Assembly (NCBI GenBank): GCA_009746045.1
Contig: RPFO01000041.1
Location: 7,410,613-7,474,612, forward strand
DNA: 64,000 bases
DNA from: Mesostigma viride
Taxonomy: Eukaryota > Streptophyta > Mesostigmatophyceae > Mesostigmatales > Mesostigmataceae
Direction: 5' to 3'
Shown here one piece after another: positions 1 through 11,164 of this stretch. The notes beneath the pieces were generated by a model that saw only the letters and a list, made by a program, of their open reading frames with translations, was not told the origin of the DNA and searched no databases. How positions within the stretch are numbered: position 1 is the first letter of the stretch; each line of letters starts with the position of its first letter. A program made the translations under genes and the position numbers.

Positions 1-72
1 CCCCTCTTCTCTATATACTCCCCCGTTGACCAATTCACCGTTCTTAACAACCCTCTGTCCCACGCCCCCCAC

Positions 73-155
73 CTCAATGCGCTCGATGTGGTTGTCGCTC
101 AGGTTCAGCTCCGTGAGGCAGCGGCACCGCACGAGCCCCGAGATGTGACTCAAGC
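73..155 (-). CDS. Leucine-rich-repeat exon (partial gene, runs off left edge)
   Basis: Seen: an 83-nt exon between a CAG acceptor and a GTGGGG donor encodes one clear LRR unit (LTELNLSDNHIERIE) preceded by GLVRCRC. It begins with two bases that complete a codon left open by the exon at 3633-3747, and ends in phase 0. Joined, the text runs KLVFTGK-G-LSHISGLVRCRC followed by the LRR. Known: a conserved cap followed by an LxxLxLSxNxI repeat is typical of small LRR proteins of cilia and trafficking; the layout faintly resembles LRRC61. Inferred: this is the start of the LRR domain, with the remaining repeats left of the window. The donor is unusual (GTGGGG). The family name is a guess; the LRR call is firm. 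Confidence 0.65.
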
Positions 156-254
156 CTGCGCCGCACGATTCAAGGCGGGTGACACTAACGATGCATAGTT
201 TAAGACGGGTGAAAATAACGCGTGATTAAAAGGCGGGTGAAAATAATGCAGGGG

Positions 255-635
255 GCAGTGCACAATGGGGGGGAGGGAAAAGGAGAAAGACCACTGTGGG
301 GCGAAGAAGGACAAGAGGGGCCGTGCACGATGGGGGCCACAAATGAGAAACATGGGGCAGGATCACCATGGGGGGAAGAAGGAGAAGGGGGGCACTGCAC
401 TATGGGGTTACAAATGAGAAAGATGGGGCAGGATCACCATGGGGCGAAGAAGGAGAAGGGGGGCACTGCACTATGGGGTTACAAATGAGAAAGATGGGGC
501 AGGATCACCATGGGGCGAAGAAGGAGAAGGGGGGCACTGCACTATGGGGTTACAAATGAGAAAGATGGGGCAGGATCACCATGGGGCGAAGAAGGAGAAG
601 GGGGGCAGTGCACTATGGGCAGTAAGAAAGAGAAA
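255..635. repeat. 71-bp tandem repeat (about five copies)
   Basis: Successive units begin ACAAATGAGAAAGATGGGG at 410, 481 and 552, an exact 71-bp period; less perfect units flank them on both sides. Copies differ by only a few bases, so the array is young. Overlapping ORFs on the plus strand are repeat readings and not a gene. Confidence 0.9.
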
Positions 636-1178
636 GACGGGGCAGGATCACCAGGGGCGCAGAACAAGGTGGGCAACGCACAACGAAGAGGCAGCAACGG
701 AAGGGAGCCAAGGGGTGAGAAGTGGAAGGGAGCTTGTAGGCACATGATCCGCAAAAGATCAGATGGCCACAGAAGCACCACAAGATCAGCCAGATAACCT
801 CAAGAGGCAGAAAATCCGTGGTCACAAGAGCCGCCAGGGAGGAGAGGAGACGAGAGGAGAGGAATGATGTCAAAGTAACGAAGAAGAGAAGGCACGCAAA
901 CAACGGAGAGGCAGAAGGAGAAAGGGGGGTGTACTGCGTGTGCACGGGGCAGGAAGGGTGTTGAGGGGGGGCAAGACATGGATAATGGGCAGCTTTAGAA
1001 GCTGTCGCACAACACCAGGTAGGAACCAGAATTTTCGATACCTGGACATTGGTGTGCAGGTTATGTGTGCAGCCCATCCAATAACTATTAACAGAATGAA
1101 CTTCGCCGAATAGGACACTCCCAATCATTCTTCTAGGAATAGGGAAGCACATCGCTGATCAACCGAATAGCACACTCC

Positions 1179-1859
1179 AAATACATTTCTTGTTTTTGGT
1201 CCATTGGAGTTCCTTCCCACCAAGAGAAACATTTATTTTACATTTTTGTGTGCTAGGCTTTATACGGACAGCCAATACGACACCTTCAAACTCAGTGCAC
1301 ATCATTATCAAGTTACTGTAGCACCATGCTGGGGGCCCAGCATACTCGAACACAAGGTGTAGCCCCTCTTAGCAGTGTGGGTGGGTGGGTGGGAGCTGAA
1401 AAGAGGCCTCCCTACGTCCCCTACACCACTCTAAGTACTGACTATCATTCACATTGCGCCACGCAGGCCTGCCGGCTGGCGCAGGTACAAGGTGTAGTGA
1501 CGTACGTTAGAAGCTACCTAGGCCTGCACTCCGGAACCACACTCAGCCTCGGCACAAAAAGGGCCGGCCGGTGCAGTACCCTCGTGACAAGCGCTAGTCT
1601 TACGCTACCTACGGCAGGTCGGTCCCCTTTGAGCCCGTCCACGCGTCATATATAAAATGAGAGAAGCTCAACAAATACATTTCTTGTTTTTGGTCCATTG
1701 GAGTTTCTTCCCACCAAGAGAAACATTTATTTTACATTTTTGTGTGCTAGGCTTCATACGGACAGCCTATTCCACACCTTCAAACTCAGTGCACATCATT
1801 ATCAAGTTGGTTACTGTAGCACCATGCTGGGGGCCCAGCATACTCGAACACAAGGTGTT
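1179..1859. repeat. Direct repeat P, 187 bp, two copies (1179-1365 and 1673-1859)
   Basis: Both copies start AAATACATTTCTTG and end near the CATGCTGGGGGCCCAGCAT palindrome and ACACAAGGTGT. They differ by a handful of substitutions and a 4-base insertion. Together with repeat Q they form a P-Q-P pattern; P directly follows Q at 1672/1673. Confidence 0.85.
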
Positions 1860-3227
1860 GCCCCCACACCTCCTACCTGGCCAAGGCTGTCGCCAACCTT
1901 GGTGCCGAGTTTCTTTCCGCCCATGGCCCCCCCTCCCGCACGCTGCCGCGGCTGTACTGCCGCCCCCATGTGGCCGCTACGGTTTCCCGGCGGACGCAGG
2001 GCGGCACCCATGTCGTTCCCCCCGTTAGGGGGGCGGTTTCCAGGGGCTGCTCATTTGGCCTTACGCCCCGGGCCGTCTCTCACAAGCCCAGGACCCATCA
2101 CCAGCCCCACCCCTGAGGCTGGGATTTCCCGGCATTGAAGCCATTGTGGCGATAGGCCCTCTACCCTACCAAGGCCTTGGCTTGGAAACTGCTTAGCCAA
2201 AGCCCCGACCAAGGCTTGTGTTCTTGTAGGAAATGTTTATGGCATAGATATGCCCCCCTGGCTGAACCGAAGTCTTCATTGCCTTTCCTATAATGCATCA
2301 TACAGGATAAAAACGAAGGCGATAAAACAGCCAGAATTTCAGCCCCGCCAGACGAACATTCTTTGCTGAAAAACTGGGCAATGATGAAGAGCGTGCTCCT
2401 CCCACCAAGATTTTCTCCAGCCCCGCATCCTCCCCGAAACTCCCGTCTGGCCACAGGCCGAAAGATCGGGTCCGCTGTCAGGCTCCTGCCAGTTATGGGC
2501 TACCCTGGCACCCCGCGCTAGCCATCTCCACGTTTAAGGCAGATTCGCCTCCACCTGTGATTCTTTCCACCGTAGCCGCTGGCCCTGGCCTGTATGGCTC
2601 CTTCCCTGACGTTGTCCGACTTAAATCTCTTAAAGCTCCCCCAGTGTCAGGAAGCTGCTTGCCGCACCCAGGGGTAGAGGGGAATCGTCAGTGGGCCCAG
2701 CGCCGGAAACCACACGCTTTTACTCAAATCGTAGAACCCCCACACCACCAACCATTACCGTGGCCTGTAACGGTTGGTGGCGAACATAAAGAAATTTATT
2801 CTAGGCCTCTCCACGCCCGGAGAGGCCGATAGCATCGTCTTAAATTCGGCGCAGCCGACCTTGCCAGCAAATGCTGGGATAAAGTTGCGAAGCTGAAAAG
2901 AGGCCTCCCTACGTCCCCTACACCACTCTAAGTACTGACTATCATTCACATTGCGCCACGCAGGCCTGCCGGCTGGCGCAGGTACAAGGTGTATTGAGTG
3001 CCCATCACAGTTGCGCCACGCCTGGCGGCTGGCGCAGGTACAAGGTCTAGTGACGTATGTTAGAAGCTACCTAGGCCTGCACTCCGGAACCACACTCAAC
3101 CGCGGCACAAAAAGGGCCGGCCGGTGCAGTACCCTCGTGACAAGCGCTAGTCTTACGCTACCTACGGCAGGTCGGTCCCCTTTGAGCCCGTCCACGCTTC
3201 ATATATAAAATGAGTGAAGCTCAACAA
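1394..3227. repeat. Direct repeat Q (1394-1672 and 2892-3227) bracketing unique DNA
   Basis: Both copies run from GCTGAAAAGAGGCC to a CATATATAAAATGAG box and GAAGCTCAACAA. Copy two has an internal duplication of the TTGCGCCACGC segment (near 2953 and 3013). Copies bracket about 1.2 kb with no recognisable ORF. The TATA-like box and direct orientation recall long terminal repeats, but I found no primer-binding site, polypurine tract or target duplication, so this is only called a repeat pair. Confidence 0.7.
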
Positions 3228-3632
3228 GTAGTTCTGCTGGAAATAGGGAAGCACATCGCTGATTAACCGAATAGCACACTCCCAGTAGTTCTTCTGGAAA
3301 TAGGGAAGCACATCGCCGGTTCGGTACTGTCCTTACTAGAAGAAGTTACATGAAAATAAGCTTAGACCACGCTTTAAATAGGCCACCAGCACTCATTGCA
3401 AGGTTATCTAATTCAAAATAACCTTAAGTGCTTTTATGCCACGTGTCATGAAGAGGTACGCTGTACCGCTGAGGAGGCCCAAAGCAAGGGTTGACTTCTG
3501 CTCCATCACCTCCATCTCATCAGTGGCTGCCTTTGCTGGCCCCTTGCCAAATATACCTGGTCCCAATGCCAAAGATACCTGCCCCCCACGCTGTGCTTAG
3601 ACACTAAGACACACGGTCAGGGAGGCGCCCAC

Positions 3633-3747
3633 CTTTGCCCGTGAACACCAGCTTCATCACCGTCTCCACCTCCATCTCGTTAGTGGCCGCTTTGATGGCA
3701 TCTTCCGTCAGGAACCGAACAGCCCCCCCCGCCACACGTGCCGGTGA
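3633..3747 (-). CDS. Internal exon of the LRR gene
   Basis: Seen: an open 115-nt exon between a CAGCAG acceptor and a GTGGGC donor, phase 0 in and phase 1 out, encoding 38 residues including RFLTEDAIKAATNEMEVETV and KLVFTGK. Upstream it joins exon 4797-5336 in phase; downstream it joins 73-155 in phase. A degenerate copy of its middle lies just beyond its 3' edge (about 3485-3535), as seen repeatedly in the RFC3 gene of this window. Inferred: the segment is the helical cap before the LRR domain. The exact protein family is not recognised. Confidence 0.65.
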
Positions 3748-4011
3748 CTGCTGGCACAAGGGTGGTGTTGGGGGGAGGGAGGGGTGGGCGGGCTTTCGTG
3801 AGTAGGTGGCAAGCACAGGGCCGCATTTAAAAACTCTCTGGCTGGTATTGGCCTCTGCAGAAGGGGGTGAGATGGAGGGCGACCAAACGACAGTAATTCA
3901 CGCCGTAATCTGAGTTTCCTCAAGTTGGGTTCACGCCTTCAGTTGGGTTGACTCAAATTATCCGGCGAGCCCGACCTAAGGTGTGAATGACTGTATGTCA
4001 AGGGTATACTC

Positions 4012-4489
4012 CAGGGTTGGGCGTTAAGGGGTTCAGGGGGTTGACGTAAGGTAAACACGTAAAATGGCTGCATGGGTGACGTAGAATGTAACGTACACAT
4101 AGAAATTTATGTGCGTAACGTTGAGACGTAACTTAACGTAATAACCTAATACCGCACAAAAAAGCTTACGATTTTCCAGCTATTTCCCACCATTTCCATG
4201 GCAAAAACTACACAGTGCTGTCCGTGCTCCGCATGGCGACGCGCCGACCATTAGGCCTACAACAACTTACTAGCACCACTTCACCTTTCAAGTATCTGCT
4301 GACATTCCCACACTGGTTACGTTTACGAGAATTCTATGTTACGTATTCACGCGGAACGTAACGGTAAGGGGCAACGTACGTGAAGGCCGTACGCGCCATT
4401 TCTCGCCACATGAAGCGTGACGGAAACACACAATGAGGTCCACGTAATTACGTAATTGACATAACTTAGGCCCTTTACGCCCAACCCTG
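4012..4489. mobile_element. hAT-like MITE, 478 bp, in LRR-gene intron
   Basis: Inverted ends CAGGGTTGGGCGT(T/A)AAGG lie at 4012 and 4489. Flanks GTATACTC (4004-4011) and GTATTCTC (4490-4497) are an 8-bp target duplication with one mismatch. Short inner motifs of the ACGTAA type repeat near both ends. No ORF. An 8-bp duplication with CAGGG ends is characteristic of the hAT superfamily; this is a non-autonomous copy. Confidence 0.75.
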
Positions 4490-4604
4490 GTATTCTCCCG
4501 CGGACTGAAAGTGCCATCTCCCTTGGTGATCCCCATGAGGCAGAGGATGCGTAGTGGGCTTCAAAAGAGAGGGAAGAGGGCGAGGGGCTTGGTTGGGACT
4601 ATTA

Positions 4605-4725
4605 TTTTACTAGTATCATGAGATTAGTAAAGTACTCCGTGACATGCCTCGGCGAATGCCACACAAGTATCTACTTACATACTTACTTACTGTCTTACAT
4701 ACTTACTCACTTACGGGACAAGAAT
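4605..4725 (+). mobile_element. Solo LINE 3' end with ACTT-type tail
   Basis: The stretch ATGAGATTAGTAAAGTACTC followed by GTGACATGCC and an ACTTACTTACTT-type tail matches the 3' end of the LINE finishing near 53500. It is a heavily 5'-truncated copy inserted in the intron just downstream of exon 4797-5336. Confidence 0.65.
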
Positions 4726-4796
4726 GGAGATTGGGAGAGGGAAGGGTCTGTGTTCCAAAGAAACCGCCCAGCACATATTCGCGCAACCGAGCTTAC

Positions 4797-5336
4797 CTCG
4801 TCATGCCTGCCACCCTGGGCCCTGGGCAGCGTCCCCCCCGCCCTCCCTGCGAGCACCCTGGCGGCGGCCGCACGCGTGGCGCTGATCGCGTCACTCGTCA
4901 GGGGTGTGTGCGTGGGGGAAGGGGAGCTGCGCCGGCCATAGGGCGCGACGCCCCCGTTTGGTCGTGCGTCCGGGACGCCCAGCGTTGCCAGCACGTCAGT
5001 CTCAGGAAGGGACGTGTGCCGGACCACACCGGAAGTGCTCTCAGGCGGGTCAGAACGCTCCGAGGGGTCCCTGTGGAAGCTGGACCCGCGCCGAAGGGAG
5101 GCCTCGCCTTCACTGCTGCCCGGGGAGGGTGGGTCAATGTTCGAGCTGCGCCGTCGCGGCCCCGCCGACACCGGCGCTGAGCCGGGCGCGAATGTGCCCG
5201 CCCGCCGGCCCGCGGTGATGGGGCTCCCCGGCTCCCGAGGGGACGGAGGAATCGCCACCCTTTGAAAGAGTTTATCGACGCCCGAGTCCGGTTGTGATGA
5301 CGGCAGTCCGGGCGATCGGCGGCTGGTCATACCTTG
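4797..5336 (-). CDS. Ser/Pro-rich N-terminal exon of the LRR gene
   Basis: Seen: an open frame of 180 codons ending at a strong donor (GAG|GTAAGC) in phase 0, matching the phase-0 start of exon 3633-3747. The segment is markedly GC-richer than its surroundings. It encodes a low-complexity, probably disordered chain rich in Ser, Pro, Arg and Gly (for example RRSSPSPTHTPLTSDAIS). The 5' boundary is uncertain: an acceptor-like CTAG precedes codon one, and an ATG sits three codons in. A further exon may lie at 5336-5520, where the minus strand has an ATG-led frame (MSAEGISTDTPAWKAAG) broken by one TGA. Inferred: regulatory N-terminus of the LRR protein. Confidence 0.5.
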
Positions 5337-6075
5337 CTAGCGAGCTCAGAGAAGAGGTTTACGAGGACGGCTACATGTGACGTCTTGTCCTCAGGATTAA
5401 GCGGTCACAACCGAAGCTCGCAAAAACTCTTGGCGACCTGTAACGCCCCAAAACAGGAGACGCCGGCAGCCTTCCAAGCGGGTGTGTCGGTAGATATGCC
5501 TTCGGCAGACATTGCTGCTGAAGGCTGAGAGCGCTGGTCAATATGATATAAATGGTAGTGTCCTAGGAGAGTTGCATCCTAATTGTTGCACAACGAAGTT
5601 CAATCCTTCCGCCAGTGTGCTGGTGGCGGTGTCCCGGTCCTAATTGCAACTGGCACGCATCAAGCAAAACACTTCCGAGCCGGACTGCAGCTAGAAAGTT
5701 CTTGCTAGAAATCGCTTCCGCTGTCACCCGTACTATAATGGCTCCTTTGCCATTTCCCTAGCAACGGACAAGAATGTTCGCACCCAGTGACAGCTAAGCT
5801 AAATTAGGTCTGGAATTCGGTCTACCTACTTACAGCATTAGGCTGCGGTAGCGGATTCGTAAACCATAATCATTTGTCAAGTATGTCATAATATACGAAG
5901 GCAAAATGAAAAAAGGTAAAACGTTAGCCTCCGACAATCTGGAGCCGTTTATCAACGCCGTTTGTTGGACATAATTTTTGGCCTTGTTCTTGGCAAACCT
6001 CCTTGACAGAGCAACATGGAGACGCCACGTGGACAAAATATGCAGGCCAGAGACGGCAAAAAACGAAAAGTAGTT
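5337..6075. other. Likely 5' region of the LRR gene
   Basis: No complete exon can be fixed here. The minus strand from 5516 downward shows a short ATG-led frame with one in-frame TGA, which could be a first exon or a decayed one. The remainder up to the tRNA gene is unique sequence with no recognised motif. Confidence 0.3.
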
Positions 6076-6184
6076 TGGACGCACGGGGATTCGAACCCCG
6101 GAGGCCCGTCAAGGCCAGAGGATAACTCATTTTTAGACGTTGTGATCTTAAGCCCTCCCCCGTAGACCACTTGGGTACACGTCC
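6076..6184 (-). tRNA. tRNA-Leu (UAA anticodon) with intron
   Basis: Seen on the minus strand: acceptor stem GGACGTG pairing with TGCGTCC, discriminator base A, A-box TACCCAAGTGG, anticodon loop CTTAAGA with anticodon TAA, a long variable arm (GGCC/GGCC stem) and T-arm CGGGGTTCGAATCCCCG. An intron of about 23 nt interrupts the loop one base 3' of the anticodon, the canonical eukaryotic nuclear position; after its removal the GAGGG/TCCTC anticodon stem closes. The long variable arm and A73 fit leucine. No CCA is encoded, as expected for a nuclear gene. A few T residues downstream could act as a weak Pol III terminator. Confidence 0.9.
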
Positions 6185-7900
6185 GCCGTAAGTTAACCTG
6201 GTACTCAGATCGTCAATAGCCATTTTTAGTGGATATTTCTGTATTAACTCACTTAATGTTTTGCCAAAATATCTACGTTTTCTGCTACGTGGCAGCTGGA
6301 GCTCATGCCAAGCGGCTTGACCTAAAACGGCGGAGCAGAGCTGCATTGAGGGGAGTGGAGTGGAGTTTATTCCCACAGAGTTGCATGGCGGAAGTCATAA
6401 GTCATAACTAGGCTGAACTTAGTACATAATTACCCGTCACGCTTGTGCAACGCCCATTTTGTGCCATGGGCGCTTTCAAAGGGAACGTGAAAGGTGTTTT
6501 GTCTGCGAAATTCCGGCGTACTGCAGCCTTCAGGTGCCACCGTGGTCCTATTACCTCAGCTTTACTGCCTAAATTTTGTCTAAAAGGCGCTGCCACTCGC
6601 AGGCCGGTGTTGAAGTAAGTGCGTCCTACGTTTTTAGTCCAAGTCTGCGGTACGTCCATTGCCGGGGACATCGCTGCTTGCAACTATTTCCTTTAACATG
6701 TGGCTGCTTGCTTACCCCTCACTGGAAGCGTTTTTGGGTCCGAAATAAGCTATTGGTTACAGAGCAATGTCCAATAGAACCTGATCTTCGTGAGCGTCGC
6801 TAATCGCGCCTGATTTCCAGATACAGGTTGCATCGTTCAAAGTCGTGCCCTTTGCGCTTTTCTGCGTTATGTAAATGAGCGCATAGTTCCTTCGCAAGTC
6901 GCTGCTCTGCTAATGTTTTCAGACAGCCTCGTCTGGGGTGGATCACAGGCAAAGAATGCTAACGAGAGACTTCCACGTCTACACAATGGCTTCATTAGGT
7001 TGATATCATTGGCTTGTAATACTGCACTCCATGGACTGTAACATTTATGTGGATGGGCTATTCAGTCTCGTCGGTGCCGCTGCAGCTGGCGCCCATGGCA
7101 ATGCCTTTGCTTGCCCATCAACGTGTTGGCAAACTCTGCTCGAGCTCATTATGTGCGGGGTCATTAAAAAAAAATGGAGTTATTTGAACCATATCATTGC
7201 ACTGCATATTTGCATTTGCTTATATGGTGGTCATGTATGCAATGGCATGCAAGTGGACAAATGGGTACGCCCCACGGAACTAAATGATTGAGAAGAATGC
7301 TATGAAAGTCAATCGTCTTATTCTCAGCCACACCTACTTTTGTGCGCACGGGCCTATGAAAGAGACAACCAGCGTACCGGCAGGAAATCTGGAAGAATCC
7401 GAACTATCCGGTAGCTCGAGCCTGCTGTTACCTTATGCGCGTTTGTGGAGTCGTTCAGGATGATGGAAATGAATGGAAATGAATGGAAATGAATGGGTGT
7501 GTAGCCATGTACCTTATAAAAGCTATGCCTGGCTAAGGTAATTCATTCAGAGCGAGCTTAGACAATTTATAGCTAAAAACTGTTCTTGAACATAACAGGG
7601 CCGGACTATTTGCTAATTGAAGGACATTGCAACGGGGAATGCATGCTTTTGACGTACGTACATCATCTGGGGAAGGATGCTTGGCCAAGCACCCGCCAAT
7701 TAATTAATTACTTAACTAGTCTCGCACGTGTCCCCGTTGGAAGACCACGGAGCACTAAATTCCCCAATTTAAGATATAGTGGACGTCTCCCCAAGATGTC
7801 AATATGTACATGTATGAAGTGAGACAACTATGCCTCTAACTATGTATGCCCACAGCTAGTCTAAAATACGGGCCTCAAGTGAGGCCTCGAGCTAATCTTG
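6185..7900. other. Unique intergenic DNA with one dispersed-repeat fragment
   Basis: No gene recognised. Positions about 7355-7495 match a dispersed repeat also seen at 30010-30140 and 60065-60110 (starting GAGACAACCAGCG and containing GAATCCG). It ends here in three GAATGGAAAT units. Short AT-rich motifs resembling LINE 3' ends begin near 7735. Confidence 0.5.
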
Positions 7901-8440
7901 CACGCAAACTATGCCTACCATGCTTTTTATATTTCCTAGGACCCACAGTTGGGGGGTCGTCTATGACAATGTCCGCCCAACGCTGCTCATCCTGCATAAA
8001 ATCAAAATAAAATTAAACTATAACATGGTTGTCTCCTTTATAACATGACTCCGTTGGGAGATCATCTAGCACGTATTCCCTTGCTTGACGGATCGATGCA
8101 CTGGGGTGCATGGGCGAGGCCGACGAAACCTAACTAACCTATATCTCGAAACTAATCTATAAAATCCTAGCTACTCTGCAAAGCGCCCCTTCCTCCTAGC
8201 TGGGGGGGGGGGGCTTGCCCACAGGGGCTGGCGTGTGGGCCCTGACAATGGTCTGCCACCTCTTCTTGTTCTGCATAATAGCAGTCCAAGCAAGAGAGAG
8301 GGAGGAATTGAATTAAATTATACTACGTAGTATATATTAAAAAAATTAAATTGTAACATATCTCCGTTGGGAGGCCGGGAGCACAATGATTGAATTGAAT
8401 TGAATTGAATTGTAACATAACTCCGTTGGGAGTATATGTA
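7735..8440 (-). mobile_element. Cluster of truncated LINE 3' ends
   Basis: Three copies of a C-terminal coding scrap plus 3' end lie in tandem, reading on the minus strand. Each has a hairpin of the type CTCC-GTTG-GGAG next to an A+T microsatellite (near 7735, 8045 and 8365). Scraps at 7950-8000 and 8190-8275 encode a short C-terminus around WADIV or KKRW followed by VG(P/K). Related copies are at 20300-20460 and 23900-24190. These are dead 5'-truncated insertions. Confidence 0.6.
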
Positions 8441-8831
8441 GCACATAGCCCAGAGAAGGGGCATATGGCCTATCATACATTCTAAGCTACTTCCTGCAAG
8501 GGTGGGAATGTAAACAACACTTGCTCTAGGTGCACTAGGGCACCTGCACCACCCAGAGTTTCAGGCAACACCCAGCGAAGGGGAGCCTGTCATAGGTGGG
8601 GAAGATCATCATGGCTATACAAGAGCTAGGACATGGCTTCTCTACAGAGAGCATCTCTCTGCATGGCATAGCATGGCGAAATTCTTAATGCAACATCCAT
8701 GGGGGTCCCGTTATAGGCAGGGCTTGGCTAAATCCTGTAGACAACATCCATGGGGGCCATTATGGGCGCACATGCGCGTGGGCCACATGCTAGGCTAAGC
8801 CTGACTAATCTACACTACTGGTATGAATTCC
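8385..8831 (-). mobile_element. 3' end of the ORF1-only LINE with hairpin and AATTG tail
   Basis: Downstream of the ORF1 frame lie about 420 bp shared with copies near 10905-11160, 11470-13370 and 22741-23200. They end in ACTCCGTTGGGAGT, a 5-bp stem with a GTTG loop, followed on the minus strand by repeated CAATT units. The sequence AAATTCTTAATGC at 8680 is the unoccupied version of the site taken by the TTAA element at 11591-13279. Confidence 0.7.
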
Positions 8832-10192
8832 CTAGTCTGGGGTGGCAGGAGGGGGCTGCCAGGGCTTGTGGTCAACGTGGATGACCGCCCCCCTCCAGTA
8901 TACCGGCTTCCCCCCTGCGCTGTGCCGGAGCTGAAGGTAGGCCGGCCATAGCTCGCGTCGCCGCTGTTGCTGGGCCAGGGTCAAGTCGTCGTCCAGCGTG
9001 AAGCGAGTCCTCGAGAGCTTCTTGCGGCATTTAAGGAACGACAGCTTGTCCGCCATGTACTTAAAGGTGAGGAGCACGGGTGCCGGGCCAGCCTTCCCCG
9101 CGCGCGGGGGAGGCGGACAGCCGACATGTCCAGCTCACCAGTGAGTAGCATGGGGGCAAGAATGTCGCGCTTAAATGCCTCAAGAAGGGTCGTGGAGGTC
9201 TCACCTGCCGGCTGGTCGAAGTGCTTGACGATGACATTGTGGCTGCGCCGGGCGATGTCGGTTTCCTCGCGAAGGTCGAGGGCTTGTTGCTTGAGTTGTG
9301 CCGAGATGGTGGAGGTGGTGGAGGTGGTGTGCTGCTTAAGCAAGTCCGCCCAGGTGGAGGGAGCATCGCCGGCCGGGCCAGCAGACGCCGGCTGGGCGGC
9401 GATGTCCTTCACCGCCTGGGCGGTGAGGCCGGCGGTGTCATGCAAGCTCTCAAGGGCGTTGGCGGTGGCTTGAAGGCGTTGGTCGAGGTCGAGGAGCTGG
9501 GCTTTGATGTCGGCAGTGGAGGCGGAAATGGCAGTGGAGGTGGAGGCGGCAGCGGCGGAAATGTGAGGAAGTTCAGCAGCCAGCGTGCCACCCATTGCTG
9601 CGACGTCAGCAGCAAGGGGGGTCACGTGCTGCTGAAAGGCTTCCGTGAGGATGGAACGGAGGGTGGGGGCGGAGATGGATGGAGCCCAGATCTCGTCGTC
9701 AGAGCGCTCGAGAAGGGAGTTGAGGATGGTGTGCTGGAGCTGGGGGCGGGGGCAGCCAAGCAGGGCGCCGTGGGTTTGCCAGCGGCTGCCGTTGCTGCCG
9801 ATGAGGCGACCTTGGTCGTAAAGATGGAGGCACAGGTCGTAAAGCGAGGCGTAGTCCCCGTAGAAGATGCAGTCCATAGCATCGTAAGGAGACAGGTTGT
9901 TCCAGTCGTGATCATCGACCTTGAAAGGGTGGGGCCGAAAGCGCGGTTCCGAGGGGCGGGACCATCCTGTTTTGTCGGCTGGGCGGGTGCGTTTCGGGTC
10001 AGGCGATGCCGATGGCGAGGCATTAAGCCCGGGAGGTTGCTGGGTGGCCACCAGTGCACGACTAGTGTCACCGCTGTCTACCGGACCTGATGGCGAAGCT
10101 GCAGCCGCAGCTGCCGCATTTTCATGGGCGAGCGCATCCGCCAAACTGCGTTGCGTCAAAGGACGTTTGCTCGTCATATATTGCGTGCACAA
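8832..10192 (-). pseudogene. LINE ORF1-type protein, nearly intact, one frameshift
   Basis: Seen: a 403-codon frame from the ATG at 10192, Ala/Ser/Pro-rich at the N-terminus, then a long Ala/Leu/Gln/Thr heptad-like region (about residues 190-310) likely to form a coiled coil. An RRM-like start follows (RRSHNVIVKHFDQ). The frame shifts near 9115; the neighbouring frame continues with the conserved C-terminal segment RFTLDDDLTLAQQQRRRELW and stops at 8832. Known: non-LTR ORF1 proteins have a coiled coil, an RRM and a C-terminal domain with a DDLT..Q..R motif, and bind element RNA. No endonuclease or reverse transcriptase follows; the 3' end comes about 420 bp later, and other family copies show the same layout. 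The long plus-strand ORF here (9221-10090) is its antisense shadow. Confidence 0.75.
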
Positions 10193-11164
10193 TGATGTAG
10201 CTCACATATCCCTGAGAAGGGGCATATGGCTTTGAATACATTCTGGGCTACTTCCTGCAAGGGTAGGGTGTAAACTACTCCTGCTCGGGGTGCACAAGGT
10301 GCACCTGCACCACTATGTATTCCAGCACCTAAGGCGCGGACAGAGGGTGGAAGATTAATTAATTAGGAACATGACTCCGTTGGGAGTACATGTAGCACCT
10401 ATCCCTGAGAAGGGGCACTACGGCTTTTAATACATTCTGGGCTACTTCCTGCAAGGGTAGGATGTATACTACACCTGCTCTAGGTGCACCAGGGCACCTG
10501 CACCACCATGATCTTTCGGAGCACTGGGGGCCCGGCATGGGGTGGAATTATGGGATTATTTAGCCATGTACATGATGTGCCACACTCCAGATGATGCCTT
10601 GCTTTATTTAGTTATGCTGTGCCCATGCAGAGAGCTGCTCAGACTCTGCTGAGATGCCACGCTCTAGCTTTTGTATAGCTATGATGATCTTCCCCCCCAT
10701 GACAGGCTCCCCCTTAGCTGGGCATAGCTTGATAGATCATGGGGATGCAGGTGCCCTGGTGCACCTAGAGCAAGTGTCGTTTACATTCCCACCCTTGCAG
10801 GAAGTAGCTTAGAATGTATTATAGGCCATATGCCCCTTCTCATCAAGGGCTATGTGCTACATATACTCCCAACGGAGTTATTTTCTGATCGGAGTTATGT
10901 TCCTAATTAATTAATTAATGGGGTGGAAGATCAGCATGGCTATATACAAAAGATCAGAATATACAAAAGCAGGGCATGGCTTCTCAGCAGAGAGTAGCTC
11001 TCTGCATGAGCACAGCATAACTAAATAAAGCTAGGCATCATCCGGTGTGGGGCACATCATAGGCACACATGTACTGTCATGGCTAAATAATGCGAAGGCA
11101 TCAGCTGGTAGGGGGGGCCATAATAGGCGTGTACATGTACAAGGCCGCGGTGGCTAGTAGGCCT
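10193..11164. mobile_element. Stacked LINE 3' ends in both orientations
   Basis: Copies of the CTCCGTTGGGAG 3' module lie at 10200-10330 and 10365-10520 (minus orientation) and 10690-10905 (plus orientation), followed by a minus-strand 3' region at 10905-11160. They are linked by TTAA-type microsatellites. Two very short insertions with target duplication interrupt them (10882-10890 and 10953-10958). Confidence 0.65.

Larger units (their letters stand above)
156..3632 (-). other. Intron of the LRR gene, filled with repeats
   Basis: This 3.5-kb stretch separates two exons of matching phase. It holds a 71-bp tandem repeat (about 255-635), two pairs of direct repeats (1179-3227) and a decayed copy of the neighbouring exon edge (about 3485-3535). 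I see no convincing coding region; the short ORFs here are repeat readings. Confidence 0.55.

Noticed and set aside
255-635. CRISPR-like regular repeat at the left edge
   Set aside because: The 71-bp units are contiguous with no unique spacers, and the DNA is eukaryotic.
1394-3227. LTR retrotransposon with Q repeats as LTRs
   Set aside because: No TG/CA termini, primer-binding site, polypurine tract, target duplication or gag/pol remnants could be found.
9221-10090. 289-codon Gly/Val-rich plus-strand ORF
   Set aside because: Antisense of the LINE ORF1 frame, whose conserved motifs are on the minus strand.
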